This document shows, piece after piece, positions 62,132-64,000 of a stretch of DNA of 64,000 nucleotides. Numbering within the stretch: position 1 is the first letter of the stretch; the number at the start of each line of letters is the position of its first letter. The stretch comes from Sphingobacterium nematocida (GTDB lineage Bacteria > Bacteroidota > Bacteroidia > Sphingobacteriales > Sphingobacteriaceae), in the NCBI RefSeq assembly GCF_900168125.1, contig NZ_FUZF01000004.1, positions 124,001-188,000 on the forward strand, given 5' to 3'. The position numbers and the translations under genes were made by a program. A model generated the notes under the pieces. It made no database searches. It worked only from the letters and a program-made list of their open reading frames with translations, and was not told the origin of the DNA.

Positions 62132-64000
62132 TTAGTGAATAAATAGGAGTTCGCGTAATTTTGGTAAAGGCCATCTTGAGTCGTCAACAATCTTTTCTAA
62201 TTTATTGACATGATAACGTATTTCATCAAAATAAGGCTTAACGATTTCGTCATAGCTGATTGCTTTCTCTCTTGTGTCTTCAAATGTGTTTGCTTTTTTA
62301 CGAGCTTGACGCATTTCTTCAGATTTTTCAAGGATAGTATTAGCATGTTTAGAGATACGTTCTACGAGATTGAGCTGTGAAGAATAAGATTCCTTTGCTA
62401 GGCCCAGCTCTTTAAGACCTTTCACATTTTGTATTAGTTCATTTTGATAAATGAAGCAAGCTGGTGCTATTTGACTATTCACCACTTCACCTATCACACG
62501 TGCTTCAATTTGCAATTTTTTGTAGAAATTTTCCAATAAAATCTCATGACGTGCTTCTGATTCTCGCTTTGAATAAATACCCAATCTTTCGAAAAGAGCT
62601 ATAGTCTCATCCTTAATATAAATATCTAGCGCCTTAGGTGTGGATTTAATATTAGAAAGTCCTCTGGATTCAGCTTCTTGAGCCCATTCATCGCTATAAC
62701 CATTTCCTTCAAAGCGGATAGATTTAGAGTCTTTGATATATTTTCGGATTACATTTAGGATAGCTAGATCCTTTTTCGTCCCTTTTTTGATTTGTTTATC
62801 TACTTCTAGCTTGAATTCAATCAACTGAGCCGCCACTATTGCATTTAATACGGTCATAGGTAAAGCCGAGTTTGCAGAAGAACCTACAGCACGAAATTCA
62901 AATTTATTACCAGTGAAAGCAAAAGGAGAAGTCCGGTTACGGTCTGTATTGTCTAGTTTTAGTTCAGGTACCTTAGGTATACCATGCCAAAGATTAGCTT
63001 CTGATTTTACTTTTTTTGCAACTCGAGCTGATTCTACTTCTTCTAATAATTCATCTAGTTGAGATCCAAGAAAAATTGAAATAATCGCGGGTGGAGCTTC
63101 GTTTGCACCCAATCTGTGATCATTACTATGGCTAGCGATAGAGGCTCTCAATAGGTCTGCATATTCATGAACAGCTTTAATCGTATTTACAAAAAACGTT
63201 AAGAACATGAGATTGTTCTTTGGTGTTTTTCCTGGAGATAATAGGTTGACTCCAGTATTTGTAATTAGTGACCAGTTATTGTGTTTTCCAGATCCGTTAA
63301 CTCCTGAATAAGGCTTTTCATGTAGCAGAACTTTAAAGTTATGACGTATTGCCACTTGTTCCATGACATTCATCAGTAATTGATTATGGTCGATTGCTAA
63401 ATTTATCTCCTCATACATTGGTGCGCATTCAAACTGCGAAGGAGCTACCTCATTATGACGGGTTTTTAAAGGGATACCTAATTTAAGAGCTTCATTTTCT
63501 AGATCGACCATAAATGCTAATACACGTTCAGGAATAGCTCCAAAGTAATGGTCTTCTAATTGTTGACCTTTGGCAGACATATGTCCAAATAGGGTGCGGC
63601 CTGTGAGTTGCAAATCTGGACGTGCATTGTAAAGAGCAAGATCTACTAAAAAGTATTCTTGTTCAATGCCTAATGAAGCATTTACTTTCGTAACCGCTTT
63701 GTCAAAGTATTGCGCGACATCTGTTGCCGCTTTGTCAATTGCATTTACAGCTTTTAGTAGAGGAGCTTTATAGTCTAGTGATTCTCCAGTATAGGATACA
63801 AATACTGTAGGGATACAAAGGGTTTTACCTGCAGCAGACTCATAGATAAAAGCCGGAGATGAAGGATCCCATGCAGTATACCCGCGTGCTTCAAATGTAT
63901 TTCGTATGCCTCCATTTGGAAATGAAGAAGCATCGGGTTCTTGTTGTACCAATGCATCAGCAGTGAATTTTTCAATAGCATCACCGTTTTCGTCAGGTTC
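62132..64000 (-). CDS. glnN: Glutamine synthetase type III (N-terminus beyond window)
   Basis: ATP-dependent ammonia-assimilating enzyme of the large GSIII class. 623 residues are visible; the frame is open to base 64000, fitting the usual length of about 730. Catalytic features: GIEQEYFLVD, the glutamate-binding NGSGKHNNWSL (GSGMH-like) segment, and ATP-side FRAVGSSANSALPMTVLNAIVA. A long C-terminal helical region (about 430-623) is typical of GSIII. It is the main GS in many Bacteroidota. Confidence 0.96.
   Translation of the reverse strand, partial: EPDENGDAIEKFTADALVQQEPDASSFPNGGIRNTFEARGYTAWDPSSPAFIYESAAGKTLCIPTVFVSYTGESLDYKAPLLKAVNAIDKAATDVAQYFDKAVTKVNASLGIEQEYFLVDLALYNARPDLQLTGRTLFGHMSAKGQQLEDHYFGAIPERVLAFMVDLENEALKLGIPLKTRHNEVAPSQFECAPMYEEINLAIDHNQLLMNVMEQVAIRHNFKVLLHEKPYSGVNGSGKHNNWSLITNTGVNLLSPGKTPKNNLMFLTFFVNTIKAVHEYADLLRASIASHSNDHRLGANEAPPAIISIFLGSQLDELLEEVESARVAKKVKSEANLWHGIPKVPELKLDNTDRNRTSPFAFTGNKFEFRAVGSSANSALPMTVLNAIVAAQLIEFKLEVDKQIKKGTKKDLAILNVIRKYIKDSKSIRFEGNGYSDEWAQEAESRGLSNIKSTPKALDIYIKDETIALFERLGIYSKRESEARHEILLENFYKKLQIEARVIGEVVNSQIAPACFIYQNELIQNVKGLKELGLAKESYSSQLNLVERISKHANTILEKSEEMRQARKKANTFEDTREKAISYDEIVKPYFDEIRYHVNKLEKIVDDSRWPLPKLRELLFIH

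Overview
The window comes from a low-to-mid GC Bacteroidota chromosome, most likely a Sphingobacteriaceae member (Sphingobacterium/Pedobacter-like). Pointers are two giant secreted proteins with gliding-motility/T9SS type B C-termini, a TonB receptor with a DUF4374 lipoprotein, a type III glutamine synthetase, a fused DAHP synthase-chorismate mutase, a fused E1 alpha-beta 2-oxoacid dehydrogenase, DUF2931 and DUF1080 proteins, and promoters of the Bacteroidota type (TTTG, about 19-20 bp, TAnnTTTG). No transposon, prophage, CRISPR array or rRNA was seen. Both ends cut genes: an endonuclease/exonuclease/phosphatase protein on the left and glutamine synthetase III on the right.

Layout. 1-9.9 kb: miscellaneous genes, an orphan GHKL ATPase, then an iron-uptake-like block (DoxX, DUF4374, TonB receptor) divergent from a PchR-like AraC regulator. 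9.9-11.5 kb: gene-poor stretch with a strict 11-bp tandem repeat in front of a short, probably truncated Bacteroidota-specific gene. 11.5-15.4 kb: MsrAB, a Cys/Met-metabolism PLP enzyme and a zinc alcohol dehydrogenase. 15.5-21.4 kb: an accessory cluster with a secreted protein made of four nearly identical 26-residue repeats, a decayed TPR-sensor kinase copy, an intact TPR-sensor kinase with degenerate ATP-binding motifs, and an intact response regulator. 21.5-28.4 kb: CspA, tRNA-Arg, YceI, tRNA-Ser, RlmH, a 38-residue membrane protein, NUDIX, DUF1080 and the fused E1. 28.5-33.9 kb: an aromatic amino acid operon (pheA, DAHP synthase/chorismate mutase, aroA, aroC, ROK kinase) preceded by a Phe/Tyr-rich leader peptide and an attenuator. 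34.3-36.6 kb: three overlapping genes (EamA, YigZ, nucleoside phosphorylase). 36.6-42.4 kb: the cell-shape operon mreB, mreC, mreD, PBP2, rodA. 42.5-64 kb: M1 peptidase, thioesterase, DUF819, two Gfo/Idh oxidoreductases, an OmpA-TPR protein, QueE, two paralogous T9SS-exported giants, a zinc phospholipase C/nuclease-like protein, glycosyltransferase-FKBP-aldo/keto reductase, KdsB and GSIII.

Two systems stand out. First, the aromatic operon carries a classical attenuation device, assembled here from sequence: a consensus promoter, a 21-codon leader peptide with eight Phe/Tyr codons in nine, a CCGGGG segment next to the leader stop that can pair with the terminator arm, and a strong GC-rich terminator 16 bases before pheA. 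Second, the repeat-peptide/TPR-kinase/response-regulator locus looks like a diversifying secreted-peptide sensing circuit; this is inference from gene order, repeat structure and the mosaic divergence of the kinase copies.
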